Source: Agromyces atrinae (GTDB lineage: Bacteria; Actinomycetota; Actinomycetes; Actinomycetales; Microbacteriaceae). Taken from it: 64,000 nt of DNA. The translations under genes were made by a program, and so were the position numbers. Below, piece after piece: positions 44,707 to 53,352 of this stretch. The stretch lies in assembly GCF_013407835.1 (NCBI RefSeq), contig NZ_JACCBI010000001.1:2170001-2234000 (forward strand). Reading direction: 5' to 3'. Positions within the stretch are counted from its first letter, which is position 1; every line of letters begins with the position of its first letter. A model generated the notes under the pieces. The model ran no database searches, was not told the DNA's origin, and worked only from the letters and a program-made list of their open reading frames with translations.

Positions 44707-44902
44707 CACGGATGCTGCGAAACCGTCATCCGTTCGCGTGTCGAGGCCCCGCGCGCGGCGTGTCGGGCCGATCTGCAGCATCCGTGCACACCTCACGCCC
44801 CACCCACCCCTGCCACCGTCAGCGGATAAGGAGATCTCGGCCACGCCCCGGCGTGTCGGGGGTCGCCGAGCGGCGTGCCGCCCGAGATCTCCTTATCCGT
44901 CG
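44707..44902. repeat. Two-hairpin repeat block, copy 2
   Basis: This is a near-exact direct repeat of 44446-44641, keeping both hairpins: arms at 44707 and 44775 for I, and from 44822 to about 44899 for II. Arms are better conserved between copies than loops, which suggests selection on structure. Confidence 0.9.
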
Positions 44903-44937
44903 CCGGACGCGAGGCATCGAGCGCGTGCGAGCGGGGC

Positions 44938-44961
44938 GGATGACGCGGGCGCGCGTCATCC
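44938..44961. terminator. Short hairpin after the GH2 gene
   Basis: GGATGACGC and GCGTCATCC form a perfect 9-bp stem with a six-base loop, 22 bases beyond the GH2 stop on the minus strand. It may terminate that operon. The same nonamer recurs singly in other gaps. Confidence 0.55.
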
Positions 44962-44983
44962 GCAGAGGCGGGTCAGACGCGGG

Positions 44984-47968
44984 TCAGACTCGGAAGCGCA
45001 GCGTCCAGCTCGTGGTCTCGCGGGGCACGCGGTAGCGGTCGGGCAGGGCCGGGCCGCACGAGGCCGAGCCGAGGCCCTGCTGACGCGCGTCGAGGTTGAG
45101 CCACACGCGTCCGGAGTCGCGGAGGTCGATGGGGCGTCGCGCGCGTTCGAGGTCCTGCGACGTCCACCGACGCACCGTGAAGTCGAACTCGTCGCCGTCG
45201 ACCGTGAGCGTCGGCAGCCCGTCGCCCGCGAGCGCGAGTGTGCGCGTGCCGACGTGGTTGCCGTTCTCCTGCGGCACCGGATACGGCGTCTGCAGGCCGT
45301 CGATCGACGCGGCGAAGCGGCCGAAGCGCGCGGCATCCCGCGAGTCGACGTACGACTCCTCGGGCCCGAAGCCGAGCCAGTCGACCTCGCGGTACGCGCC
45401 CGGCAGGGCGAGGCGCAGGCCCATGCGCGGCGGCAGGATGTCGCGCTGCATGTACGGCGTCTCGGTCCACGGTCCGACGAACTCGACCGTCGTCGTGAGC
45501 GAGACCTCGTCGGCCGAGGCGCTCCAGTCGAACGTGTACCGCACACCGTGCGGGTGCGTTGCGGGCGCCGATCGCCCGGTCACTCGCACGCCGAAATCGC
45601 CGAACTCGACCGAGTCGGTGCGGTGCTGCATGCGCTCGAGACCGACGGCCTGCCAGACGGCGGCGACGTTGTTGTTCGAGCCCTGGCCGCGGTCGTTCTC
45701 GGTCGGCGCCCGGTAGAGGTCGACCTCGGGCCCGTCGACGGCGACACCGCCGAGGCTCACGAGCCGACCCGATTCGGCGTCGAACTCCGCGGCACCGAGT
45801 GTGATGCGGTCGCCCGAGCGCGCGGCGCCGATGCGCGGCGCCACTGACGCTGCGACGCGCGACCCCGCGATGACGCCCTGCCCGAACGTGACCTCGTGGC
45901 CGGCATCCGCCCACGACGTCTCGGCCGCGAGGCGCGCGACGACGGTGAGCCACACCTCGCCGGCGGATACGGCGAGGCCGGCTGAACCGGCGACTCCGCC
46001 GGAAACCGCCGGCACCGAAACCGCCGGCACCGACACCGCCGGCACCGCGACCCGCACCGACTCGCCCGCAGCGACCGCAGGAACGTCGAGCACACCGCGC
46101 GCGACTTCCTCCCCCGACACCTCGGCGACCCAGTCGAACGCGAAGGCCTCAAGCCCCGCGACGTGCTGCTTGTTCGTGATCTCGATGTCGTCGCCCACGA
46201 CGATCGAGACGGGCTCCAGCGCCTTCTTCAACTCAGCGAGTCCGGGCGAGGGCGAGCGGTCAGAGAACACGAGCCCGTCGAGGCAATAGCGGCCGCCGTT
46301 GGGTCGGTATGCGACATCCCCGCCGTGCATGAAGAACTCGCGCCCGTCGTCGGTGTGCGCGCGGAAGCCGTGGTCGATCCACTCCCACACGAACGCACCG
46401 CAGAAGCGGTCGTAGCGCTCGAGGATGCGCTGGTAGTCGGCGAGCGATCCCGGGCCATTGCCCATCGCGTGCGCGTACTCGCAGAGGAGGAACGGCAGGG
46501 TGCGGCGACGTGCGTCCTCGTCATCCGTCACGCCCTCGGGGCGCGGATCGTCGCGCTGCCCGATCTGCTCGAGCAATTCTTGCGTCGGGTACATGAGCGA
46601 CGCGAAGTCGGAGTTCTTGTAGCTCGGGTCGCGCTCGTAGTGGATGGGTCGCGACGGGTCGCGGTCGCGGATCCACCGTTCGAGCTCGCCGAACGCGTCG
46701 CCCGTCCAGCTCTCGTTGGCGAGCGACCAGACGACGACGCTCGGCCGGTTCTTGTCGCGTTCGACCATGCGCCGCGTGCGGTCGAGCAGGGCGTCGCTCC
46801 ACTCGGGCGTCGCGGGCGGGTTGCCCTCCCACCCGGCGTAGATGAAGCCGTGCGTCTCGAGGTCGCCTTCTTCGACGACCCACAGGCCGTACTCGTCGCA
46901 GAGGCGCAGGAACTCGGGGTGCGGCGGGTAGTGACTGGTGCGCACCGCGTTGACGTTCGCCTGCTTCATCATGCGGATGTCGCGGATCATCGTCTCGCGG
47001 CTGAGAGTGCGGCCCGTGTCGGGGTCGTGCTCGTGCCGGTTGACGCCGCGGAAGAACACCTTCCGCCCGTTGACGGTGAGCACGCCGTCGACGATCGCGA
47101 CCGTACGGAAGCCGATCGACAGCTCGACGATCTCGCCCGCCGATTCGAGCGTTCCCCGGTAGAGACGCGGCTGCTCGGCCGACCACGGTTCGACCGGGAT
47201 GACGGCCGTCGACCCCGCGGGCATCTCGATGCCGAGCTCGGGAACACGCACGGTCGCGGCGACGTCGGCGGTCACGGTGAGAGTGCCCTCGCCGGTGACG
47301 TGGTCGTAGTCGGCGACGACGTGGTGGTCGTCGATCGAGCCCGCCGGGCGCTCGAGCAGCTCGACGTCGCGGAAGATGCCGGGCAGCCACCACATGTCCT
47401 GGTCTTCGACGTAGGTGCCGCTCGACCAGCGGTGCACGCGCACGAGCAGCACGTTCTCACCGGCGACGACGGGGGCATCGAACTCGAACGGCAGGCGGCT
47501 GCCCGTCGCGTAACCGAGCTCGCGGCCGTTGAGCCACACCTTCGCGGCCGAGTCGACGCCCTGGAAACGCAGTACCGCGGGGCCGAAGTCGGCGGGCACG
47601 TCGAAGACGAGTCGGTGGTCGCCCGTCGGGTTCTCGGTCGGCACGCGCGGGGGATCGATCGGGATCGGCAGCGCGGTGTTCGTGTAGAGCGGGCCTTCGT
47701 CGCTGCCGCGGAGCGACCGGGCCGGGCCACCCGCGAGCGGCGTGACGTCTTCGAGCACCCAGTGCGCGGGAACGCGCAGCGCGTCCCACGCGGAGTCGTC
47801 GAAACCGGGCGAGGAGATCTCGGCGCCGTCGCCCGCTCCCGCCGCGGTCGGGGCGAGCCGGAACCGCCACGTACCGCCGAGGTCGAGGCGGCGTGCGTTC
47901 GAGAGCGCGTCGGCGCGCGGAGCGCGGCGTCCGGCGCCGGGCGCGGTGGATTCCCAGTAGTTCGTCAC
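44984..47968 (-). CDS. GH2 beta-galactosidase (LacZ-type)
   Basis: This 994-residue protein has the five-domain LacZ layout: sugar-binding jelly roll (WENPTGDHR-like block), immunoglobulin-like domain, TIM barrel and C-terminal small-chain domain. Catalytic residues are visible: Glu419 in SLANESW and Glu497 in LLCEYAHAMGN, plus FVWEWIDHGF. A low-complexity VPAVSVPAVS stretch links the barrel to the C-terminal domains. GTG 47968, preceded by AGGGA, gives the usual N-terminus. The longer frame is a shadow of the aldo/keto reductase gene. Likely substrates are beta-galactosides from plant polymers. It is cytoplasmic, with no signal peptide. Confidence 0.93.
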   Translation of the reverse strand: MTNYWESTAPGAGRRAPRADALSNARRLDLGGTWRFRLAPTAAGAGDGAEISSPGFDDSAWDALRVPAHWVLEDVTPLAGGPARSLRGSDEGPLYTNTALPIPIDPPRVPTENPTGDHRLVFDVPADFGPAVLRFQGVDSAAKVWLNGRELGYATGSRLPFEFDAPVVAGENVLLVRVHRWSSGTYVEDQDMWWLPGIFRDVELLERPAGSIDDHHVVADYDHVTGEGTLTVTADVAATVRVPELGIEMPAGSTAVIPVEPWSAEQPRLYRGTLESAGEIVELSIGFRTVAIVDGVLTVNGRKVFFRGVNRHEHDPDTGRTLSRETMIRDIRMMKQANVNAVRTSHYPPHPEFLRLCDEYGLWVVEEGDLETHGFIYAGWEGNPPATPEWSDALLDRTRRMVERDKNRPSVVVWSLANESWTGDAFGELERWIRDRDPSRPIHYERDPSYKNSDFASLMYPTQELLEQIGQRDDPRPEGVTDDEDARRRTLPFLLCEYAHAMGNGPGSLADYQRILERYDRFCGAFVWEWIDHGFRAHTDDGREFFMHGGDVAYRPNGGRYCLDGLVFSDRSPSPGLAELKKALEPVSIVVGDDIEITNKQHVAGLEAFAFDWVAEVSGEEVARGVLDVPAVAAGESVRVAVPAVSVPAVSVPAVSGGVAGSAGLAVSAGEVWLTVVARLAAETSWADAGHEVTFGQGVIAGSRVAASVAPRIGAARSGDRITLGAAEFDAESGRLVSLGGVAVDGPEVDLYRAPTENDRGQGSNNNVAAVWQAVGLERMQHRTDSVEFGDFGVRVTGRSAPATHPHGVRYTFDWSASADEVSLTTTVEFVGPWTETPYMQRDILPPRMGLRLALPGAYREVDWLGFGPEESYVDSRDAARFGRFAASIDGLQTPYPVPQENGNHVGTRTLALAGDGLPTLTVDGDEFDFTVRRWTSQDLERARRPIDLRDSGRVWLNLDARQQGLGSASCGPALPDRYRVPRETTSWTLRFRV

Positions 47969-47979
47969 GGTGTTCCCTG

Positions 47980-48915
47980 TCAGTCGACGACGGTGGAGGG
48001 CGCGGGGCCGAGGTTCTCGAGGTCGCTCCAGAACGTCTCGGGCACGACGGCGACCCGGCGTTCCTCGAGCTGGGCGATGCGCGCGGTCGACGAGATGCCG
48101 ACGACGGTCGAGTCGATGAGCGGCGAGCGCAGCGAGAAGTGCAGTGCGGCGGTCGGCAGGTCGATGCCGTGGCGCGCGCACAATGCCTCGACGCGTTCGA
48201 CCCACGCGATGAGCGCGGGGGTCGACGGTGTGTAGGCGTAGGTTCCGCCCGAGGCCGAACCGCGTGCGAGCAGACTGCCGCCGAACGGCGCGGCGTTGAA
48301 GGTGCCCATGCCGCGCTCACGCGCGTCGTCGAGCAGCGCCCGTGCGCTCTGGTCGACGATCGTGAACCGGTTGTGGGTGAGCACGGCGTCGAAGAGCCCC
48401 GAGGCGACGTAGCGCGAGACGACGCTCACACGACCGGCCGCGATGCCGATCGCGTCGACGAGACCCTGCTCCTTGAGTTCGAGCATGCCGGCGACGGCAC
48501 CACCCGGGGCCATCGCCTCCTCGAACGTGATCGTGTACGGGTCGTGCAGGTGCAGCAGACCGATGCGGTCGACGCCGAGACGTGCGGTGCTCTCCTCGAA
48601 CGAACGCCACACGCGGTCACGGTCGAAGACGCCCGTCGCGGGGTCACGGTCGGTCTTCGTGACGATCGGGCGCGGGTCGGCGACCGCACGCCGGGCGAGC
48701 CCGAGCACCGCTTCGCTGCGACCCTCGGAGTACATGTTCGATGTGTCGACGACCGCGTACGGACCGCTCAGCATCGCTGTCGCGAGCTCGACGGCCGCGG
48801 CCTCCTCGGCGCTTCCGGGCTCGGTGCCCTGGCCGAGGCCCGAGGTACCGAGTGTGAGCGGGCTGACCTCGATGCCGGTCGCGCCGAGCGTGCGCGGGTC
48901 GATAGGTGTCGTCAT
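47980..48915 (-). CDS. Aldo/keto reductase (sugar dehydrogenase-like)
   Basis: The 311-residue (beta/alpha)8 enzyme has the AKR catalytic tetrad: Asp57 and Tyr62 (VDTSNMYSEGRSE), Lys87 (VTKTDR) and a His in LLHLHDPY. The sequence style is close to D-threo-aldose / L-fucose / L-galactose 1-dehydrogenases. It would oxidise or reduce a free sugar released by the flanking beta-galactosidases. It overlaps the GH42 stop by ATGA and is followed after 11 bases by the GH2 gene, so the three form one operon. Confidence 0.88.
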   Translation of the reverse strand: MTTPIDPRTLGATGIEVSPLTLGTSGLGQGTEPGSAEEAAAVELATAMLSGPYAVVDTSNMYSEGRSEAVLGLARRAVADPRPIVTKTDRDPATGVFDRDRVWRSFEESTARLGVDRIGLLHLHDPYTITFEEAMAPGGAVAGMLELKEQGLVDAIGIAAGRVSVVSRYVASGLFDAVLTHNRFTIVDQSARALLDDARERGMGTFNAAPFGGSLLARGSASGGTYAYTPSTPALIAWVERVEALCARHGIDLPTAALHFSLRSPLIDSTVVGISSTARIAQLEERRVAVVPETFWSDLENLGPAPSTVVD

Positions 48916-51059
48916 CGTTCCTCCTCGTGGGGGTCCTGCTGGATGTAGACGTGGGCGCCCCACGCGTCGATCGTGATCTCGGTGTGCGCAGGCGTCGGTG
49001 CGCCGAGCAGGTCGACGACGTCGACGGGCACGATCACGCGCACCGCCTCGCCCGACCAGTTGTGCACGAACCACAGACGTGCGCCGCTCGCGTTCCGTCC
49101 CGACGTCACCATGACCGGAGTCTCGACGCGCCAGACCGCGGCGACGCGATCGGGCACGAACGCCTCCGCGAGATCGCGCGCGAACACCCGGTCGGGCACG
49201 GTGCCGACGACGCTCACCCGACCGGCGCCGAAAGCGCGCGTCGTCACCGCCGCGAACGACCCGAAGAACGGATGACGGTAGCCGGCGAGAACCGCCGCCT
49301 CGTCGTCATCAGCCGGAACCAGCCCGTCGGCCCACAGCGTCGCGGCCGCACCCGTCGACACGGCGAGTGCCGCGGAACCCGTGACCTCGACCGGCCCGGC
49401 GAGGTTCGACCACTCGCTGTAACCGACGCCCGCGGCATCCGTCAGCTGTTCGGGCAGCCGACCCGAACGGGCGCGACCGAGCTCGTCGCCCGTCGCCGTG
49501 CGGGGGCCGAGCACGAGGTGCCCGCCCGCGTCAGCGTAGGCGCGGAGGAGCGCGAGCGTCGCGTCGTCGGCGACCCCGAGGCCTGCCGCGACGAGCACGG
49601 GGAAGGCGGCGACGAGCGCATCGGGCGTGTAACCGGCTAGATCGGTGTCGTGCACGAGGCGCACTTGCGCGCCCGCTTCGAGGAGCCCGCGATAGAAGGG
49701 AGCGATGATCTGGTCGTACGCGTCGGCGCGCGGCCCGGGCACTCGCGAGGGCACGGGCGGCTCGAACTCCATGAACCATCGGCTGTCGCCGGAGACGACG
49801 AAGCCGACATCCGCATCGGGCCGGAAGCCCGCCGTGAGCGGGCCGAGCGCGTCGAGATCGGAGCCGAGGGCGGCGACCTCGTCATAGATGCGACCCGGCT
49901 CGCCCGAGTGCGGCAGCACGCCGCCCCAGTTCATCTCGGTGCCGGTCGTGAGGGTGTTCCAGTGCCAGTACTCGATCATCGCGGCGCCGCGCGCGACGAG
50001 CGCGAGGGCGACCTGACGCAGCTGGCCGGGGTACGGCGGAAGGTTGAGGTCGCTGCCGCCGATCGACTGCGCGTTCGTCTCGGCGACGAGGAAGCGCCGC
50101 CCGCCGGATGCCGCGTACGAACGATCGGCCGAGAGCAGGAGCCCCCACACCCCGGTCGTCACCCACGTCGCGACGGGCGCGAGGTCGAGGCGCGCATCGA
50201 GGTGGTCCTGCGTGCCGTAGTAGAGGTTGACCGAGGCGACGTCGAGCTCGTTCGCGACGCGCACCTCGTCCATCGCGACGCGCGTCAGGGCGAGGCACGT
50301 CGTGACGAAACGGCCGCCCGTCGCGTACTCGCGTACGATCGCGGCCTGACGGCCGATGAAGCGCGCGACCTCGGCGCCCTGGAAGCGACGCCACGCGAGG
50401 TCGTACTGCGGGATCGTGTTGCCCGCGGGGCGCCACAGCTCGTCGAAATCGGTGAGGCGATGCGACCAGTACGTGAGACCCCAGGCCTCGTTGAGCGCGT
50501 CGACGTCGCCGAACTCGTCGCGCAGGCTCTGCACGAACCGGGCGAAGACGGCGTCGTTGTGCAGCAGGTGCAGGCCCGGCTCGTTGTCGACCTGGAAACC
50601 GATGATCGCGGGGTGCTCGGCCCAGCGCCCGAGGATCGCCCGGATGACGCGCTCGCAGTACCCGAAGAACTCGTCATTCGTGAGGTCGATCTCTTGGCGC
50701 CCGCCCCACGGGATGCGCGAACCGTCGGCCCGCTCGGCCGCGAACTCGGGGTGGGCGCGCTGCATCCACGGCGGGATGGCGTAGGTCGGCGTACCGAGGA
50801 TGACGCGGATGCCGCGCGCGTGGGCCGCATCGAGCGCGGGCCCGATCCACTCGAGGTCGAACTCGCCGTCGCGCGGCTCCCACGTCGACCAGACGGACTC
50901 CCCCATGCGGATGACGGTGACGGATGCCGCGCGCATGAGGTCGAGGTCACGCTCGAGACGATCGAACCCGACGTATTCGGGGTAGTACGCGGCGCCGAAG
51001 AGGATGCGGGTTTCGGGAAGGGTCACGTGTGCGGGTGCCTGGTCTCCCCGATGCGACAT
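48912..51059 (-). CDS. GH42 beta-galactosidase
   Basis: The 715-residue protein has the GH42 barrel start FGAAYYPEY, WSTWEPRDGEF, acid/base Glu160 in FQVDNEPG and nucleophile Glu327 in LVAETNAQS. A trimerisation-type domain and a C-terminal beta domain follow. It hydrolyses beta-galactosides, often galacto-oligosaccharides from pectic galactan, inside the cell. First gene of the GH42-AKR-GH2 operon. An operator-like palindrome lies immediately before the ATG. Confidence 0.93.
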   Translation of the reverse strand: MSHRGDQAPAHVTLPETRILFGAAYYPEYVGFDRLERDLDLMRAASVTVIRMGESVWSTWEPRDGEFDLEWIGPALDAAHARGIRVILGTPTYAIPPWMQRAHPEFAAERADGSRIPWGGRQEIDLTNDEFFGYCERVIRAILGRWAEHPAIIGFQVDNEPGLHLLHNDAVFARFVQSLRDEFGDVDALNEAWGLTYWSHRLTDFDELWRPAGNTIPQYDLAWRRFQGAEVARFIGRQAAIVREYATGGRFVTTCLALTRVAMDEVRVANELDVASVNLYYGTQDHLDARLDLAPVATWVTTGVWGLLLSADRSYAASGGRRFLVAETNAQSIGGSDLNLPPYPGQLRQVALALVARGAAMIEYWHWNTLTTGTEMNWGGVLPHSGEPGRIYDEVAALGSDLDALGPLTAGFRPDADVGFVVSGDSRWFMEFEPPVPSRVPGPRADAYDQIIAPFYRGLLEAGAQVRLVHDTDLAGYTPDALVAAFPVLVAAGLGVADDATLALLRAYADAGGHLVLGPRTATGDELGRARSGRLPEQLTDAAGVGYSEWSNLAGPVEVTGSAALAVSTGAAATLWADGLVPADDDEAAVLAGYRHPFFGSFAAVTTRAFGAGRVSVVGTVPDRVFARDLAEAFVPDRVAAVWRVETPVMVTSGRNASGARLWFVHNWSGEAVRVIVPVDVVDLLGAPTPAHTEITIDAWGAHVYIQQDPHEEER

Positions 51060-51091
51060 TGCATATCCATTCTGCTATGAATCTCATTGCA
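51060..51091 (-). promoter_or_regulatory. Symmetrical operator-like site at the GH42 operon start
   Basis: TGCA-N5-ATTC-N6-GAAT-N5-TGCA is symmetrical over 32 bases and much more AT-rich than its surroundings. It touches the start codon of the GH42 gene, so a bound protein would block transcription. No Shine-Dalgarno sequence is evident. Confidence 0.4.
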
Positions 51092-51157
51092 AAGCCTACC
51101 CGCGCGCTCGCCGCCCCCACAAGCGCCCGCCCCCGTCATCTCCTCGCCCGTCCCACC

Positions 51158-51352
51158 GTCTCGGCGTCACGTTTGTGCTCTTCAGGGCGCACGAACAGCA
51201 CATCCGTGACGCCGAGACTGTTTCGTTTGGGCGTCACGTTTGTGCCCTTCAGGGCGCGCGAAGAGCACATCCGTGACGCCGAGACTGTTTCGTTTGGGCG
51301 TCACGACACGCTGGTCATCGCGGACTTACCCAGCGTGTCGTGACGCCGAGAC
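51158..51352. repeat. B+B+A hairpin modules, locus 6
   Basis: Two B modules (51158-51218 and 51225-51285) are followed by one A module (51292-51352). The second and third begin GTTTGGGCGTCACG instead of GTCTCGGCGTCACG. This is the only locus with three modules. It lies between the GH42 operon start and the 3' end of the LacI gene. Confidence 0.9.
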
Positions 51353-51375
51353 GTGTAAGTACGCTCGGGCGGGGG

Positions 51376-52380
51376 TCAGCCGGCGGTGGAGGCTCGGATG
51401 ACGAGCTCGGGCTGGAAGACGATGTGCTCGTGCTCGGTCGACTCGCCCTCGGTCTCCTTGAGCAGCAACTGCACGGCGGTGTACCCGATGAGCGCGGCGG
51501 GCTGACGGATCGACGAGAGCGGCACCACGGCCGCCGACGCGAAGTCGATGTCGTCGTACCCGATGAGGGCGATGTCGCCCGGCACGCGCACGTCGCGCAT
51601 CATCGTGAGCGCCTGCAGCAGTCCCATCGCGAGCAGATCGTTCGCGGCGAACACGGCATCCGGTCGGTCGGCGGGGTCGCGCGCGATGATCGCCTCACCC
51701 GCGGCGCGGCCCTCGAGCACCGAGAGCGCGTCGGTGCCGATGCGTTCGAGGGCGGCATCCTCCACCTCGGCGACGGCCTTCGCCGCACCCTCGTACCGGT
51801 CGCTCACCTGCCGGATCGCCTCGGGCCCGCCGACGAACGCGAGGCGACGCCGGCCGATGTCGAGCAGGTGCTTCGCGGCGAGGTATCCGCCCACGACATC
51901 GTCGACCGAGACCGACGAGAAGCTCTGGTCGCCGGCCTCGCGGTCGACGAGCACGACGGGGATGCCGCGGGAGCGGATGCGTTCGAGCGCGGGGAGGTCG
52001 TCGTCGAGCGGCGAGATGAGCACGCCGCGCACGCGCTGCTCCTCGAAGTGATCGAGGTAGGAGCGCTCGCGCACCGAGTTCTGGTCGCTGTTGCCGAGCA
52101 GCACGGCGAGGTTGTCTTCGGCCGCGCGGTCTTCGGCTCCGCGCGCGACGTCGGTGAAGAACGGGTTGCGCACGTCGAGCACGACGAGCCCGATCGACCG
52201 GCTGCGACCGGCGCGCAGCTGTCGCGCGGCGTCGTTGCGCACGAAGCCGAGGTCTTCGATCGCCGCGAGAACTCGCGCGACGGTCGTCGGCGACACCTTC
52301 TCGGGTCTGTTCAACACATTGGAAACGGTTCCCACGGAAACGCCGGCCGCCGACGCGACATCGCGCACACTCATCGCCAT
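51376..52380 (-). CDS. LacI-family transcriptional regulator, candidate rhamnoside repressor
   Basis: The 334-residue protein has an N-terminal HTH (SVRDVASAAGVSVGTVSNVL) and hinge, then a sugar-binding domain. ATG 52380 is chosen because GGGGG lies eight bases upstream and the HTH then starts at residue 3-4. It is the last gene of the GH78-GH78-nucleoside hydrolase operon. The LacI-type operators TGAAnCGnTTCA at 58915, 59060 and 63329 are the natural targets, making it the likely repressor of rhamnoside uptake and breakdown (inferred). Confidence 0.92.
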   Translation of the reverse strand: MAMSVRDVASAAGVSVGTVSNVLNRPEKVSPTTVARVLAAIEDLGFVRNDAARQLRAGRSRSIGLVVLDVRNPFFTDVARGAEDRAAEDNLAVLLGNSDQNSVRERSYLDHFEEQRVRGVLISPLDDDLPALERIRSRGIPVVLVDREAGDQSFSSVSVDDVVGGYLAAKHLLDIGRRRLAFVGGPEAIRQVSDRYEGAAKAVAEVEDAALERIGTDALSVLEGRAAGEAIIARDPADRPDAVFAANDLLAMGLLQALTMMRDVRVPGDIALIGYDDIDFASAAVVPLSSIRQPAALIGYTAVQLLLKETEGESTEHEHIVFQPELVIRASTAG

Positions 52381-52449
52381 GCCCAGCACCCCCTGCTCGT
52401 TAGCGGCATGAGCGAGAGTGTAGGGCATCGGTTCACGAGCGCGTCTGCT

Positions 52450-53352
52450 TCATGACGCCCGCGCGATCTTCGCGAACATGTCTTCGAGCAGGAACCGCGT
52501 GTCGACCTGCTCGCAGACGAAGATCCGCTGCGGCTTCGACGACGGCTCGTAGTCGCCCGCGGCGGTGAATCGCACGGGCGTCTGCGGCCGGAACACTCCC
52601 GAGAACGGCTCGAGCATGAGTCCGATCGCGGGTGAGTCTCCGAGCGAGCGGCTCTCGATGGGGCGCGGATGCCAGCGCGCATTCCACGCGATGAGCTGGT
52701 CGACGAGGTAGCGGCCGAGTGCGCCGTGCGGGCCGACGCGAGCCTCGAGCTCGGCGTACGACACGTTGACGAGCCGGTAGATCGAGGCGGGCACCTGCCA
52801 CACGGTGACACCCGAGTCGAAGACGACGTTCGCGGCATGGATGTCGTTGCCGAGGTTGTACTCGGGCGAGGCGCCGACGTGCACGAGGTCGCCGTAGGCG
52901 GGCCCGCCGATCCAGATGACGACGATGCTGCGATCCGCGATCGACGGGTCGAGGAGCAGCGCCGACGCCATGTCGGTGAGCGGCCCGAGGAACGCGATGT
53001 AGAGCGGCTCCTCGGTGCGGGATCCCGCCGGCACGTCGGGCGTCGCGTGGGCCTCCTCGATGATGAGGCGGGCGCCGGGCGAGTCGACGGGCATCGTCTC
53101 GTCGGGCAGCGCGTGCGGCGCGCCGTCGGCGACCGTGACGTCCGACCCGCCGAGCAGGTCGATGAGCTTGTCGATCTCGAGGCGCGAGTCCTTCTGGCTC
53201 TGAGCGCTCCGCCCCTCGCCGAAGTGCGCTCCGATGAGGCCGCGCACGTCGAGCGTCGGCGACAGCAGGGCGTGCACGATCGCGAACTGGTCGTCGGCCT
53301 CGTTCGCGGCATCCGTGTTGACGATGACGCGACGGCGGTTCTCGGCGCTCAT
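52450..53352 (-). CDS. Nucleoside hydrolase-like protein
   Basis: The 300-residue protein has the Ca-binding start of inosine-uridine nucleoside hydrolases in a variant form, VNTDAANEADDQFA instead of DTDPGxDD. It also has FLGPLTDMASALLLDP and VIWIGGPAYGD. Such enzymes cleave N-ribosides. The variant metal site and placement in a rhamnosidase operon suggest another glycoside may be the substrate. It overlaps the GH78 gene upstream by four bases. The GTG/ATG choice is settled by the ATGA overlap at 53352. Confidence 0.85.
   Translation of the reverse strand: MSAENRRRVIVNTDAANEADDQFAIVHALLSPTLDVRGLIGAHFGEGRSAQSQKDSRLEIDKLIDLLGGSDVTVADGAPHALPDETMPVDSPGARLIIEEAHATPDVPAGSRTEEPLYIAFLGPLTDMASALLLDPSIADRSIVVIWIGGPAYGDLVHVGASPEYNLGNDIHAANVVFDSGVTVWQVPASIYRLVNVSYAELEARVGPHGALGRYLVDQLIAWNARWHPRPIESRSLGDSPAIGLMLEPFSGVFRPQTPVRFTAAGDYEPSSKPQRIFVCEQVDTRFLLEDMFAKIARAS

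Noticed and set aside
44446..44902. Possible CRISPR array
   Set aside because: Only two copies exist, the units are palindromic and about 196 bases long, and no cas genes are present.
51158..51352. Possible insertion-sequence ends or attachment sites
   Set aside because: The hairpins have inverted ends, but no transposase, target-site duplication or integrase gene was seen in the window.
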